A DNA stretch of 64,000 nucleotides, taken from NCBI GenBank assembly GCA_003586115.2, contig QVOM02000101.1, forward strand, positions 30,230,583 through 30,294,582. The letters are read 5' to 3'. Made by a program: the position numbers and the translations under genes. Positions 47,925-60,293 of this stretch are shown one piece after another; positions within the stretch are counted from its first letter, which is position 1, and every line of letters begins with the position of its first letter. The stretch is from Salvator merianae (taxonomy: Eukaryota > Chordata > Lepidosauria > Squamata > Teiidae). The notes beneath the pieces are model-generated. The model was given only the letters and a program-made list of their open reading frames with translations. It was not told the origin of the DNA and ran no database searches.

Positions 47925-48130
47925 ACCTACCTGCCTAGAAGCTTGGCTTGTGGGGTTCTTCCTGGAGAATATGGGTCAGCATATGTACAGGGCTGAAACT
48001 GACCACCATACATGTGAGGTGGTGATGTGCATGCACTTCTGGGTATTTTACACTGCTGAAATACTCAGAAGTAGCTGCTTTGCCATCATGTGAGCAAGGG
48101 TGGGGATAGGTAGGTGCCCACACTTGTTCC
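47925..48130. repeat. Interspersed repeat with imperfect hairpin
   Basis: Counterpart of 21,845-22,090. The hairpin pairs 48,035-48,050 with 48,057-48,072; its stem sequence differs from the other copy at several positions yet remains mostly paired. Confidence 0.6.
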
Positions 48131-48489
48131 ATGATGCTGCCCTTCTGTCTAGGAGGGTTGGCGAGAGGAAATATCGAGATGCAAACAAGTTCTCACATTT
48201 TCTTCTCACCATATGGAGGCAGCCTAGAAGTGGGGATGGACACCATCGAAGCCAGAACTATTGTCATGATGTTTAATTTTTGGCTTAAATGAATATTCTG
48301 TAGAAAGAGGATAACCTACTTGGGTTCAACAGATGTCTTCCATTTCACCTGGAACAAAAAGCTCAGTTCCCACATAATCAATCTGGGTTTTTCCATGCTG
48401 ACCTTATGGAATTGCCAAAGCAATGGCAAGCACTAAACAGCATATGCATGACATTGGATTACAAAAAAAAAAATAAAAAAAAAAAATTA

Positions 48490-49075
48490 GAAGCATGATA
48501 TTTAAACTGCCAATAAGAGGACAGTATAACAAAAATTATACCCAAGTGAAATATCTTGGAAAATTGATTAAACCAATCCAGAGAAGAGCTTTTGCTTTGG
48601 CTCGGTTTGATGAGCTACCTTTAAATAACCGAGGTGGTGGTGGTGGTTTAAACACCTTTCATATGCCCTTGTCAGTCTGGAATGGTTATCTCTAGCTCAT
48701 ATGTTCTTATATTTTTATACTTCCCTTTCTACAGGGATAGTCAAAAGAAGTCCATTGCCCTGTTATTAGTAAATACACTAGGTATGGATGGATTTTACCT
48801 TCAACTGCTTTTGACTGATGTAAGGAATGAAATTGCTTACAGAGTTGCCTAGTTTCTTACTCAAGCTGTGGGAATAAGGAAGCAACTGCATAACAGATAC
48901 AAAGAAATATAATTAGACTTGGAAACTGTTATGTGTTATTGTAATTTAATGTCAAATGTAAACTGAAATTGTTTAGTGCATGATGTTTTTAATGGTTTTA
49001 TTATGGGTTGATGTGGATGTAGATGTGTTCTGGTCTCTGACATAATGAATGAACTGAACTGAACTGAAAATTCAC
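48490..49075 (+). mobile_element. LINE 3' end fragment
   Basis: Encodes 'YLGKLIKPIQRRAFALARFDELP', similar to the C-terminal part of LINE ORF2 in which 'R-A-x-x-x-A-R-F-x-x-L-P' precedes a cysteine cluster. The 3' region ends with 'ttctggtctctgacataatgaatgaa', typical of LINE 3' ends of this sort. No intact frame. Confidence 0.5.
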
Positions 49076-49259
49076 AACCTATTATGTTATCTGTCATGAA
49101 ACCTTATCAACATACATTTTCCTATTTAGTACTGAGCAAAGAGTCACAGGATAATTTCATTATCATTAAAACTTAAGATACATTGCCCCTGTGTATGGCC
49201 TGAAATAATTAATACTTTGTGGGAGGGGAGGGGAAAAAGAGAGAATTCTCTTTGGCTAA

Positions 49260-49260
<1 letters not shown>

Positions 49261-49301
<41 letters not shown>
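49261..49301. repeat. (ATG)n microsatellite
   Basis: About 13 units; poly-His in the reverse frame is an artefact. Confidence 0.95.
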
Positions 49302-50075
49302 AATACACCAAAATTAATTCAGGCATAGGCAATGCATGTTTGAATTCCGTGATTTAAAAGCAGCCCAAACTTTTTGAATAAGACTAACATCAACTTAGAG
49401 ATCAGGTGATAGGAATCCTATCCCTAACTGTTATTTCTAAAATAATGAAACTTTTTGATATGGGAAGTTATATTAGCTGGGCAAGGTAATCCATTTGGTG
49501 GAATCATGATGGAATTTTACCACAGCTGATGCAGCATCTTTTATATGAGATGTCTTTACAAGCAAAACCTTTAAGGTACATAACTTTTGTTTGGCCTGGA
49601 TTTAGTGAAGATGAATTGAAACTCTAGGAGAGGGAAAGGATTTGAAAATACGTTGCAAAATGTTGAGGAATATAAATCACAGCATCAAGGTGGCCATAAA
49701 GAACTCTAGTAATACCAAAATGCCAGGCACATAGTGAAAAGCACATAGAATATGTTGGTTACCTAGCTGGCAGGAGCTGAGCAACAAATTAGGGTGCCAA
49801 CAATGAATGAAAAATGCAAGCCGCCCCCCCCCCCCGTACTCTGAAAATGTCCCTTTTCAGGTAGCTGACTAGACCAAACTGAGAAAATAGGAGTTCAACA
49901 GAACTATCATTATCGTGTTTTTGCACCTCTTTCTACTTAATTCTTGTTTAAATATATGCATTTCCAGCAGAATTCTGGTAGAAAAATTTGGGAGTGAGTG
50001 AGCACTGTCATATTCATATTATTAAAACCTTTCTCAGCCATGTGGATATGAGGTTAGGATTGTGTCAATTTTTAT
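49302..50075. other. Stretch without recognised features
   Basis: Only a poly(C) run near 49,826 stands out. Confidence 0.4.
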
Positions 50076-50079
50076 CATA

Positions 50080-50345
50080 TGACACATGAGAGAGCCTTCT
50101 CTGTGGCAGCCCTCCCCCCCAGCTTTGGAATAGCCTCCCAGTGGTGGTATGGCAGGCACCAACTTAATTTTTTTAGGGAGGGGAGGGTGCCTGGTTGAAA
50201 TGCACCTCTTTACTTGGGCTTTCCTCTGAATGTGGGAGGGAGGGTTACATTTCAAGTATGTTTTAGTCATATATTGTAAACTTCCCTGGGACCTCCAGGT
50301 GAAGGGTTGGACACAAATGTTATAAATAAATAAAATAAACAGCAA
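50080..50345 (+). mobile_element. L2/CR1-like LINE ORF2 end and 3' tail
   Basis: 'gagagccttctctgtggcagccct' corresponds to the 'RAFSV-AP' block seen near 10.1 and 28.0 kb. The tail ends in 'aatgttataaataaataaaa'. Confidence 0.6.
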
Positions 50346-50590
50346 CAAAATGAAGCAGATTTAACATTATCTTTCCTGTATAGGAATCAATATTCATCAT
50401 CTTCATCATCATCATAATCCACATCAGCTTTTATAAGCTATTAAACAATTACTGTTGTTACAAATAGCCACTTGAACTGTTTTACAGATACCTGCCAGGC
50501 AGTAGGCAATGCATGTAGCTCAGATCAGTTTTTCCTTCCTGCTCTGTAAAACTAAATCTGTCTACAGCACCAGAGATGACACTGAGAAGC

Positions 50591-50682
50591 ATCTATCATC
50601 TACCATCTATTATCTATCTATCTGTTATCTATCTGTCTATCCACCTATCATTATCTATTTATCTATCTATTTTGTCTCTGTC

Positions 50683-50729
<47 letters not shown>

Positions 50730-50737
50730 ATCTATTT
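50591..50737. repeat. (ATCT)n microsatellite
   Basis: Interrupted tetranucleotide tract with a pure core at about 50,684-50,728. Confidence 0.95.
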
Positions 50738-51198
50738 CTATGTTTGCTCTTTCTCTCTCTCTCTCACACACACCCCTCCCCCCCCAAATCACTTCTTTTA
50801 TAAAATAAAAGCATGTAATTATCATTGCATAAGTTTGAAATAAGTGAGATCCTTTTGGAGCTAGTGTCTGAATATTTGCACTGAATACTTACGTCAGGCA
50901 CTAATTATATATTACTTACACACACACACACAAATGCATGTTGCCATCTGAGCCACTGTGCTCAGATAAGTGGAAATATTGCCTTCCATTAAAATGAGGA
51001 AAGTGTAAGAATACAAGAAGTGTCCTGCTGAGTGAGAGCAGTGCCCCACCTAGCCTAGCAACCTTTCCTGACAGTGGCCATTCAGCTGCATAATGGAAGT
51101 TCATAAGCAGGGCATGATCACACACCTGAAAGCTACTAGCAGCAACAGCAATGGAGTCCATGCAAAGAATATTGTCTGAAATACAGTATCAATACAAA

Positions 51199-51545
51199 GG
51201 CTGTCTCTAGACACAAGATATATCCCAGGATTGTCCCAGCACTATATTGAGAATGCCACATAATTGCAACATGCAAAGAGTGTGTTGCAATGCTATTATG
51301 GGAAATCCAGCAACATTGCTGGGCTTCCCATTTTAACTCTGCTTACCTTAATGTCTGGTGAGCAGCTTTCATGATTGGGATTGGGACTATGGAAGTCAGT
51401 CAAGTCTGTGAAAAGCAACAAAATAACATGGACAAGGTACTTGCTAATGTCAGGTAGTCCTACTCACTCCAATCATGGAAGCTGTTCATCAGACATTGAG
51501 ATAAGTAAGGTGGTAAGTGGAGTATGGCAAGAGGCAATTCCAGGA
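51199..51545. mobile_element. Fold-back MITE fragment
   Basis: Begins GGCTGTCTCTAGACAC, like the other fold-back elements. The stem pairs 51,342-51,378 with 51,469-51,505 around a loop of about 90 bases. The right terminal repeat is not recognisable, so the element may be truncated. Confidence 0.55.
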
Positions 51546-53975
51546 TGATGATGATGATGATTTAAGATCCTACATTGACTCCATTTGGAGGAACCAAGGT
51601 TACTATTTTTGTTTTGCTTTGTTTAACAAGCTGACATTGCTATTAAACAGTACTAGACCCAACAATGTTGTGGTTTAAATGCAGATTCACATTCCTTTTT
51701 CATTGATGTACTGGGTACATTCAGTCAAATCACTGTCTTCACACTCACTGCCAGGCAAATGACTATCTTGCTCTTCTGCAAATCACTATCTTCAGCAAAT
51801 CTCTGTCTTGAATCGCCACTTCAAAAAATAGAAGTATTACAGTGTAATCTAAGGCATATTGCAATGGGTCTTACTTTTAAATCAATCAATGGGATTTACT
51901 ACCTAGTAAGTGGATTCTAAGGACTGTAGTTTTTCAGGCATGTTGTGAGGATGGATTTATGTTTGGGTCCACGTACACACTAAAAACAGTATTTCTAGTA
52001 ACATTGTCAGACTGCTGCTTCGGTGTGTTTCCCAATGCACATTACACAATCTATTAATTAAGGGTTCACTGTGTGTTATAATGCAAAATGAGAAATGACA
52101 ACATGTCAACAGGTACTTATTGGCTGTTTCAATAACATGCTGGAGCTCCAAGGATGCAAATAAAACACAATTTTATTCCTACCATGCTAAACACAAAAAA
52201 TGAAGAAAGAAGTTTAGTCTTGTTTTTGGCTCTCTTTAGCCTCTGCACAGATGAAATCCTGCCACTATTTCACTCCATTCCCTATGGTTTAAACCTTTCA
52301 CGTGTAGTATTATAGCAATATCTCAATCCCAGCTCTACATTCATGTTGAGTAAAGCATATTCAGTTAATGGCAGAGTCCAGTTTTAGTAGCAGGGGCAAG
52401 AGACCATATTCATATTGCAGTTTTTAATTTAAGAGATACTACCTATCCAATATCACAACGTTCTTACACAGATGATGGAGAACTAGTGTAATACAGCAGT
52501 TTGGGAGTAGGATTTGGAAGACTGGGTTCAAGTCCTCATACATCAGTTAAACTCCTCAGATGACCCTTCGGGGATAAAATGTGGGTAGACAATAATTTAT
52601 CCAGTTTTGAACTTTGGGCAGGGAAGATAAAAATGACAAAAATCTATAGCAAACATTTTGATTGCTTATATAAATCAGAATATGGACTCAAATAATTTAG
52701 AAGTAATTTTGAACAAATCAACACAATTTGGCAAGGATATTTATATTAGCCAATAAAGGAGCAGATTTGACAAAGTGAGTGAACTCTGGAAGTAGTGGAA
52801 ATTAAAGAGTTGGAAAAGAAGGGAAACAGTTCCACATAGCAGAAGTTGGGTTGTTGTTTTTTTGCAGTTTGTTTCTTGTTTTTGTAGGCTGTGCTGCTTC
52901 TGCTTAAGAACAGTTGGAAAGCTAGCATATGAGTAAGTCAGATCTGAGAATTGTCTACAACATGTATAAGCTTGCATAAAAGTGTTTTGTTTTTTTATCA
53001 GGTTAGTAAAACTAGAAAGTCTTCTAAAGATAAATGTAATCTGATTAAATGACATGGTCCCTGCAAAAGGTTGACATACTTTTATTGAGTGTAACTACTG
53101 TGAAAAAACGTGTCAAGTTTTTTATTTCACTGTTAAATAGAGATATTTTGTGACTAGCAACCATAGCAGCTTCTATAGTAAAATCTAGATTGTCATCTAA
53201 AAATTTCTATTTGTAGAATTCTCCATGTTTATAGATATCATATATACAGATTTTGTATCCTGGATCTCTATAAATTCTCCATCTTCCTCCCTCCCTCCCT
53301 CCCTCCCTCCCTCCTTTCTTTCTCTCACTTTGTTTCTCTCTTTCTCTTGCTTTGTTTTCTTCTCTCTTTCTTTCTTTTTGGGACCTCAACTTAAGAACCC
53401 AAGTCAGTGTGAAGGATTATGGCTGAGAGGTAGTGACCAGCCCAAGGTCTTCCAGTGAGGAGAGTAGGGATTCAACCAGTGGCTTTTAAGTTTTAATCTA
53501 ACATTCTAACCATTACTCTACACTTGTTTGTATACAATCAAGTTATCTAAATTCACCCAAAAGGCATGTATATCTAAACCTACAAAACAGAGGGAAGGAA
53601 GATTTTATATATATAATATATATGAAAAGGTTGTTGACCCTAATTAAATCTGTAGGAAACTTATTAGCCAGCCTAAACTAAAGTGAGAATACACAGAAAT
53701 AACACCCATAGGAGGCCCTGTTTCCTTATAACTATGGGATCATGCAGATATCTGATGGCAGGCACCCCCATGACTCTCTAGGGATGCAGCAAATGCCCAG
53801 AATGCCTACCATTGTGCAGCACTCTGAAAATGGTGCTGTAAGGCCTACACTACATTCTCTGCAGTGTCCTTTTCAAAATGGGGAAAATTACTGTGAAGGC
53901 ACCTGCACCGTCAGTCACCCTTGCTCTGCACACAGATCAGCCTTCATCTTCTGAAGACACTGAGGGGGGAGACAG
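51546..53975. other. Stretch without recognised genes
   Basis: Contains a short (GAT)n at about 51,547, (CCCT)n at 53,287-53,313 and AT-rich sequence. No family recognised. Confidence 0.4.
53287..53313. repeat. (CCCT)n microsatellite
   Basis: Seven tetranucleotide units within a pyrimidine-rich tract reaching about 53,380. Confidence 0.9.
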
Positions 53976-53980
53976 AGAAC

Positions 53981-55164
53981 GGCCATGGTCTGACATCGTA
54001 AATTTAATCTGTATCAGAAGATATAAGGACTGAATTCGTCTTCTGATTGTTCCCACAGTTACAGTTTAACATGGATCCAATTCGTACTTGCTCATTCCCA
54101 CACTGATATTTCCCGTGCTTGGCACAGCGAAACAGTACCGTTTCTGCCTCCACCCCTTGTCAATTCTCCTCCCTGTGCAATCAGTGATTGGCTGCAGTCC
54201 CAACGTTCAAATCTCGATGTCACAGGGGCAGGAAAGTCAAGTGCCACTCTCCATATATCCCCACTGCTGCCTCAGAACATGGATTCACTTGGCAGCATTA
54301 CTAGTCATTCACCATTTGCTCCTTCTCCCCCCTACAGCCTCTATCTACACAAGCAGAACCTTAAAACTATGTGCACCACACAATTAAGCTTTTTAAAGGG
54401 CTGATGGCGATTTCTGCTCCCTTGCAAGGGCACTTTTGCGCAATTGTGCAATTTAAAAGTAGCACAAAAGCAGGGAGATGTCCGTGAGGAAGGGGAAACG
54501 TGCGGAGGGAACGTGGGGGGGGGCTCTATTATCTTGATAGTGCAGTTCATGGACTCTGCCTCATCTCCCCCCGAGACATCTGCAGCGGCATGTATCCCCG
54601 CTGTGTAGCTGTGTGCTGCCGACGGCAAAACTGATCTTGAGGGGGTTCTTTGTTGGGGCAAGAGGACTGCAACCCCAAACAGGCACAGTGTATTTTTTGG
54701 TTTAAAGAGCAGACGGAAGTGGAGGAAGCCTTTAATTTCTTCCTGGCAGTGTCAAATGAGGGATAAAGAAAGAGAAAGGACTGCAGCTTAGCGAAGTAAA
54801 AAGGAGGATGGTTTCTTTTCCCCTGGCAGCAATGGAAGGGGGGATAATGGAGGCAGAGGAAACTACTGCACTTCCTGCCCACCAACAAAGTCTGTCATTG
54901 GATGGTACAAAATGGGGATCCCTCCCTCTGCACACCCCCAAAAAGTATGGTCCCTCCCAAATAGTCTCCTTCCCCGTTCCCACATCCCAAAGTAAAGCGC
55001 GCTAGTGATCTGGAACAGCTTGAAACCTCATTAAATCCAAATACAAAGTAGTCCGGATTTCACCAATTTAGTCCAGAAAAACTACAGAACGGCAAGATCA
55101 TGTCAGGCCAGTGGGAACTGAAGATAGCCTGTAAACTGATTAAGTGCTGTGTCGGAATGTGGCC
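53981..55164 (-). mobile_element. Inverted-repeat element family T, copy 4 (short form, 1,184 bp)
   Basis: Left end GGCCATGGTCTGACATCG, right end (reversed) GGCCACATTCCGACACAG. Opposite orientation to copies 2 and 3. The 3-bp flanks (AAC and ATA) do not match. Like copy 2 it lacks the extra interior of copies 1 and 3. Confidence 0.75.
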
Positions 55165-55517
55165 ATAGCGTGGATGTCCCTCAGCCCATCATAAGGGTAG
55201 GGCAAACATTCCTATTGCAGCACACCCTATGCCACCAAGATATGGAAGTGTCCTATGTTTCTTCAGCGTTCGTCTTCTGCTCATGTTAACAGTCCTAGTG
55301 TGGTCTACAGTACTAAATGACACGAAAAATGTTGAGAAACATAAAATTCCACATAGTATCCTAGAAGCTTTCCCAAGCATGGTCTCCAGGAAGCAGATTA
55401 TGTTCCATCATTGGCACTAGTAATTCTCAAACCTTTTTTGGGGGGTGGGGGTGGGATGAACTGAAATGGTTAGAAATAGCACTGGAACATTGGAGACCCC
55501 TTCAAAACTTAAAAGAT

Positions 55518-55586
55518 AATAGAATAGAGTAGAGTAGAATAGAATAGAATAGAATAGAATAGAATAGAATAGAATAGAGTAGAATA
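55518..55586. repeat. (AGAAT)n pentanucleotide repeat
   Basis: About 13 units, some changed to AGAGT. Confidence 0.95.
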
Positions 55587-55894
55587 AATGAAAATAAATA
55601 AATGAAAATTTATAGAGGCAAACATATATGAAATGGATGTTTTGATATCTTGCTTTTTCCTTTGCTGCAAGAAATATTACCAGAAAGAATGCAATTTTAT
55701 TTTTTTTTAAAAATAAAAATAAAGAGGGAAAATGTTGGTATGTGTGTGTGCTTAAACCATTTGTCTGATAATTTTATCCATATTACTCTGATTTCCATCC
55801 TATGAATGAATGAATGAATGAACTGAGTGCCAAGTGGAGATATTCATAGCATGGAATTGGTGGACAAGAAACCTCCACAGAAAACTTTTCTTTT

Positions 55895-56233
55895 CTACAA
55901 CAAGGATGTGACATACAAATAGAGGTTTCTGTTTGGGATATTTTTTCTTCTCCGTACTTCATGGATATAATTCATACCAGAAGTGTTTAGAAAAGCAATC
56001 TCAAGATTTATAGAGCATACTAGCAGGAACCAGCTCCCAGACTTTATGCAACATTTGTAATGAATAGCTGCATAGATTGATACATCTGGGCAGAATATAA
56101 TAAGGTGAAATATTTGTTCAATTGGTAAGTCATTTAAATTAGTAGGAAAAAAGTATAATTCATTCTCAGCATGCTGTATCAATCTGGCATTCCTTATAAA
56201 CACTGTGACTTCAAGAAAGAGCTTCTTTGCCAT
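55895..56233 (-). other. Unidentified 112-codon frame
   Basis: An open frame encoding 'FFPTNLNDLPIEQIFHLIIFCPDVSIYAAIHYKCCIKSG'-type sequence (given here only in part: NLNDLPIEQI, CPDVSIYAAI). I do not recognise the family. Composition is more protein-like than the chance frames nearby, so it may be a LINE remnant. No start context or neighbour supports a host gene. Confidence 0.25.
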
Positions 56234-56509
56234 TAGGATTCTTGTGCTCCTTGCTCAAAGATAAAACCTATATAATTATCAGGGTGCTATTTTTCTTTGT
56301 ATACAATACTTTAGTAATTGTACATCTAGCCATTAGAAGGTAAGAATTTTCAGCAGAAGTAGAACAATTTTAACTTTTCACATGTGCTAATGTAAGCAGA
56401 TTTCTATGAAAAACAAATTGTAATTAACCTAAACCCTAGAAGAGCCAGTAAATCTTATTGATTTAGAGGTTTCTTAAACCTCAGGGGAGACAGGACCAAA
56501 GTAATTTTC

Positions 56510-56710
56510 AATTAAGCATTGGCACATGATAAATTTACTCCTATCGTGTAGTCTTGCAGTTTATTAAAACTTGGTTTCTTGTACGTATACAACATAATGG
56601 ATTAATTATTCCTATTTCTGACACTAAGCAATTAATTATCAGAATTCATACAACTTTATGCTAATTAAAGTGGCAAATTAATTGATGCAATCAGTATGGA
56701 AATATTTTAT
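56510..56710. promoter_or_regulatory. Cluster of TAATTA-type motifs, possible enhancer
   Basis: Within 120 bp there are GGATTAATTATT, GCAATTAATTATC, GCTAATTAAAG and AAATTAATTGATGCAATC, all containing the homeodomain core. The segment is not obviously repetitive. Function is inferred only. Confidence 0.3.
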
Positions 56711-57416
56711 TGTATATTTTAGGGGTTAAAAACTATTGTCCAGATGAAATCTCAATTTGTGACAAATTAATATCTTCTGTCCTGAATGCATTAAACAATT
56801 TCTAATTTGGAAAAACAAAACTAAAGGTTCTTAAAATACAAGCAGAAGCCCATCTGATTGAATGAAGATAATTCTGAAAAGTTACCATGCTTTCATTTCT
56901 TTAAAAATCTATGTGACCCCCACCCAACCCTATTCAAGCCTAAATAGAACAGTTCTACATCTGTAGATAGAACAGTACTGCATCTGTAATATTTTTTTTA
57001 CCTGTATGGAGGATTAGTTAAAACACCTGGCTTTGTATGGATCACAACAATCACAATTAATATATAATTTTAAAACAAAGAAAGCCAAAGAAAGCCTGCA
57101 TCCAAGGGAACTCTTGTTATGTATTTAAAGTTTCAGTTCTATACATTTTTGGGGTGGGCTGGGGGAACTATGATTCTAACAGAGAAAGAGACAATTTCAC
57201 AGATTATTTATTTTAAATATCGTTTAGAAATATTATTAAAGTAACTGATGGAAATTAAGTTAAACTGTGAATTAAAGCATAACATCAGATATACATCTTT
57301 ACAGCCCTCTAATTATGCATAAGCCATTTAATATCTCTAGGTTACATTATTTTGAACCTTTTGCAAAGACGCCAAGAGTATTTTTTCCTCTACTTTAAAA
57401 TGAATGAATGAATGAA

Positions 57417-57459
<43 letters not shown>

Positions 57460-58930
57460 ATTCCTTGGCTAGCAGGAATAAACCAGAAGTTCAAAGACTA
57501 CCATTTATATAGAATTTTTTCTTCTAATCTGACAATATGCATGCTCCAATAGGAATTCTAGTTATATTAGCATTCATATAATCAGCTTCTCACTTTTGAA
57601 AATACATTTGAAACAATTATAAAATCTAGAACACCCCAAAATGGTATGCCATAGTCACAGGATAATTAATGGCTTATGGGAAGAAAAAAAAAAAGTTAAG
57701 AAAATGAGAAAAACGAACAATAATCACATGCAGTCGTAGCTGGTGTATATTATGACTGTGATGTAGAGGACAAGATAGCATGAATAAACTGTATCAGAGA
57801 TCAGGCTGGGTGGAACTAATAATAGATTAGACACTATGCAGCTAGAACTTCATGAAAATCCACATGAAAATTGATGCTCATGCATAAACTATGTATATTT
57901 GAATTCAGCACTGTGTTATATATTGACCTCATTAGAACTTTGAGATCTGGATTGGGACCAGAGACCATTTGCAGGAATAGGTCTTCCACTCAGGTCTGCA
58001 TTCAATTCAAGATAATAGCATCAGAACTCTCTTACACCATTCCCTTCCTAGGACTGGTGACTCAGAATCTTCAATCTTGGTTTTTTTGTTTTGTTGTTGT
58101 TGTTGTTGTTTTCCCTTTTCCTGTTAAGAATTGTTTTTGTGTAACAATGTAATGCTGTTTATTTGTAGGAGGTAACACAATTTGTTAAAAGATCACACCT
58201 TGAGCTAGAGAAACTGTATGAGTATACAATAATGTGAGTGCTCAAATTGAATACCTACTTAGATTAAGACAATTTGTTTACATGACCTGGACAGCCTGAA
58301 TGTTGCCCAGTTTCTTTGTTTACACCTTTCCCTGTGTGAGCAGCCCAGTTTTTCACCTATCCTGAGAATATTATTTTGGGTATAACAATAGGTTCCCCTT
58401 TCCACCCAATGTCTTTTGCATTTCAAAAGTCCATTTCATCTTTACCAAAGAACTGAACTCCAATTTACTACCTCCTTCTGAGCTTTGTCCTGAACTTTGT
58501 GTGCCATGTCCCTGGGTTACGGAGAGCTATGGGCTAGCTATCTTGCCGAAATCACTCCAGAGGTGAGGCTCAAATTTGGTCTCAGCATGATGTTCCAGTG
58601 TACTGCTGCCACTTGAGGCAAGGGCTAACTGTGGGTCAGATGCATAATCAAACTTACGTCTTGTTGAGATTGAGGGAAACCTATACCGAGAATGCTTGCT
58701 AGTCAATTGCTTCCACACTTGGCAGAGGCCGAGCAGCTGGGAGCAGGCTTCATCCGCTCCTGATCATGGATACTGGTGAAGCACTAATTAGTGGACTCCA
58801 TGACCCTTCCAGGAAGTGATATTCACCTCCTGGTAGGGTGTGTTTGCACTTACCTGTTCCTGAAGTGCTCCAGTCTGATGCAACAACCTGATGGCACATG
58901 TCCAATCAGTTGATCACACATGCATGATGG
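56711..58930. other. AT-rich stretch without recognised genes
   Basis: Contains (AAAT)n at 57,400-57,461 and a (TTG)n at about 58,094-58,111. No transposon ends found. Confidence 0.4.
57400..57461. repeat. (AATG)n/(AAAT)n microsatellite
   Basis: Tetranucleotide run switching unit near 57,416. Confidence 0.95.
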
Positions 58931-58934
58931 CCCA

Positions 58935-59055
58935 ACCAGGCCAGATCAGGCCATGCAATGCCGGATTGGGCTGCATGATGCTGGATAGATCGGGCTGTGT
59001 GATGCCTGATCAGGTTGTGCAATGCCCAATCCAGCCATGCAATGCCCAGTTGGGC
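58935..59055. repeat. Degenerate minisatellite, unit about 25-28 bp
   Basis: The motif 'ATGCAATGCC(C/G)' with 'GATCAGG' or 'GATTGGG' recurs four to five times with diverged units. The frames through it (e.g. 'CNAGLGCM') are repeat artefacts. Confidence 0.7.
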
Positions 59056-59913
59056 CCACACCTGATCCTCACCACAGCAGTGCCTGGGAAGTGTCTGGTC
59101 ACTGTCATGGTGACTGGTGAAGCCGCACATTGTGCAGGCACAATCGAGCCTACGTGATTGGGCTGTGTGGCCTGACATGTAGGCTGAATGGACCTGTGTA
59201 CGCCTGTAGCGGTTGGATACTTCCCAACTGTAGCTGTGGCAAGGATCAGGCATAACTAATGTCAGTAGCTGGCTTCTGGTAAACCTTTTGGCCACACAGT
59301 GTGGACAGTGTTTGTGCTGCATGGTAAATTGCTATGCTAGTACAGACTAATTAGTCAGTGGTAGCATAGTAAGTGAGAAAACACCTAATATGTCCCTCGC
59401 TTCTGGAATGGGAGCAAGGTGTCCTTAATACATTGCAATTCTGCATCAAGCAAATGTAGTCTAAGTGCAAGTGAATGTGTTAGAAATGAAGCTATGATGA
59501 CAGAATGCTACTGCAGAGTGGCCTGGAAACATTTTTCAAACTGTATTCCCCCCCTCCCCAACGATTAGTAGAAGCAAGAGAAAGAGGATACAAGGTAAAA
59601 TACATAGATAAATAAATAAATAAATAAATAACTCTAATCCAGACAATGGAGACCCTCACATGATTCAGCTTCTTCTAATGAAAGACAATTGTTCCCATTA
59701 AAGATGCTTTCCTACAATATGCATCTTACTTGGTGCCCTCTAGGGTGTGCTCTGATTTCATGTTGGAGACCATAGAGAGTCAAAAGGCATGGCCTGTACT
59801 AATTGACATGCATCGCCAGATACATTCTCAATGTGGCTCTATGCACTATAGAAGTACTATGGCAGTGTAACTGTTATTCCTTAGTTTCATAAACAGAATA
59901 CTTTCCACCTAGG

Positions 59914-59955
<42 letters not shown>
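59914..59955. repeat. (GT)n microsatellite
   Basis: Dinucleotide tract of about 21 units. Confidence 0.97.
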
Positions 59956-59957
<2 letters not shown>

Positions 59958-60293
59958 TTGACATGCATGACTGCTTTCAAATGGGAGGATTGGGCTGACC
60001 CTCAGTTTTTCAAACATTAACAAGGGCAAATAAGAACATTCCAGTTATGCCCACTCCTGCATTGAGGACATGGAGAGTTTTGTTGAAAGAAGGTCAGGAA
60101 ATCTCACCTGATTCAGTGTCTGGCATGTGGCACTGATCCAAAGGTGCCTTGGATGCCTGGGATTTCACCCACCCTACCTCGCATGCAACTAGAAAAAGGC
60201 AGTTTGGGGCTTGTGATGGTCTGGATGGTCGCTTTAAGGCTGCTCAGATAAAGGATCAGGGAAGTGATAAAAAAAAAAAAAAACAATCACTTA

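Noticed and set aside
47660..47938. Long Arg/Lys/Glu/Gly and Pro/Ser/Leu open frames
   Set aside because: They are translations of the (GGAA)n tract in different frames.
50591..50737. CRISPR-like direct repeats
   Set aside because: This is a plain tetranucleotide microsatellite without spacers, in vertebrate-type DNA.
58906..59322. 138-codon minus-strand frame rich in Cys and His
   Set aside because: It runs through the degenerate minisatellite, and the Cys/His spacing follows the repeat rather than a zinc finger.
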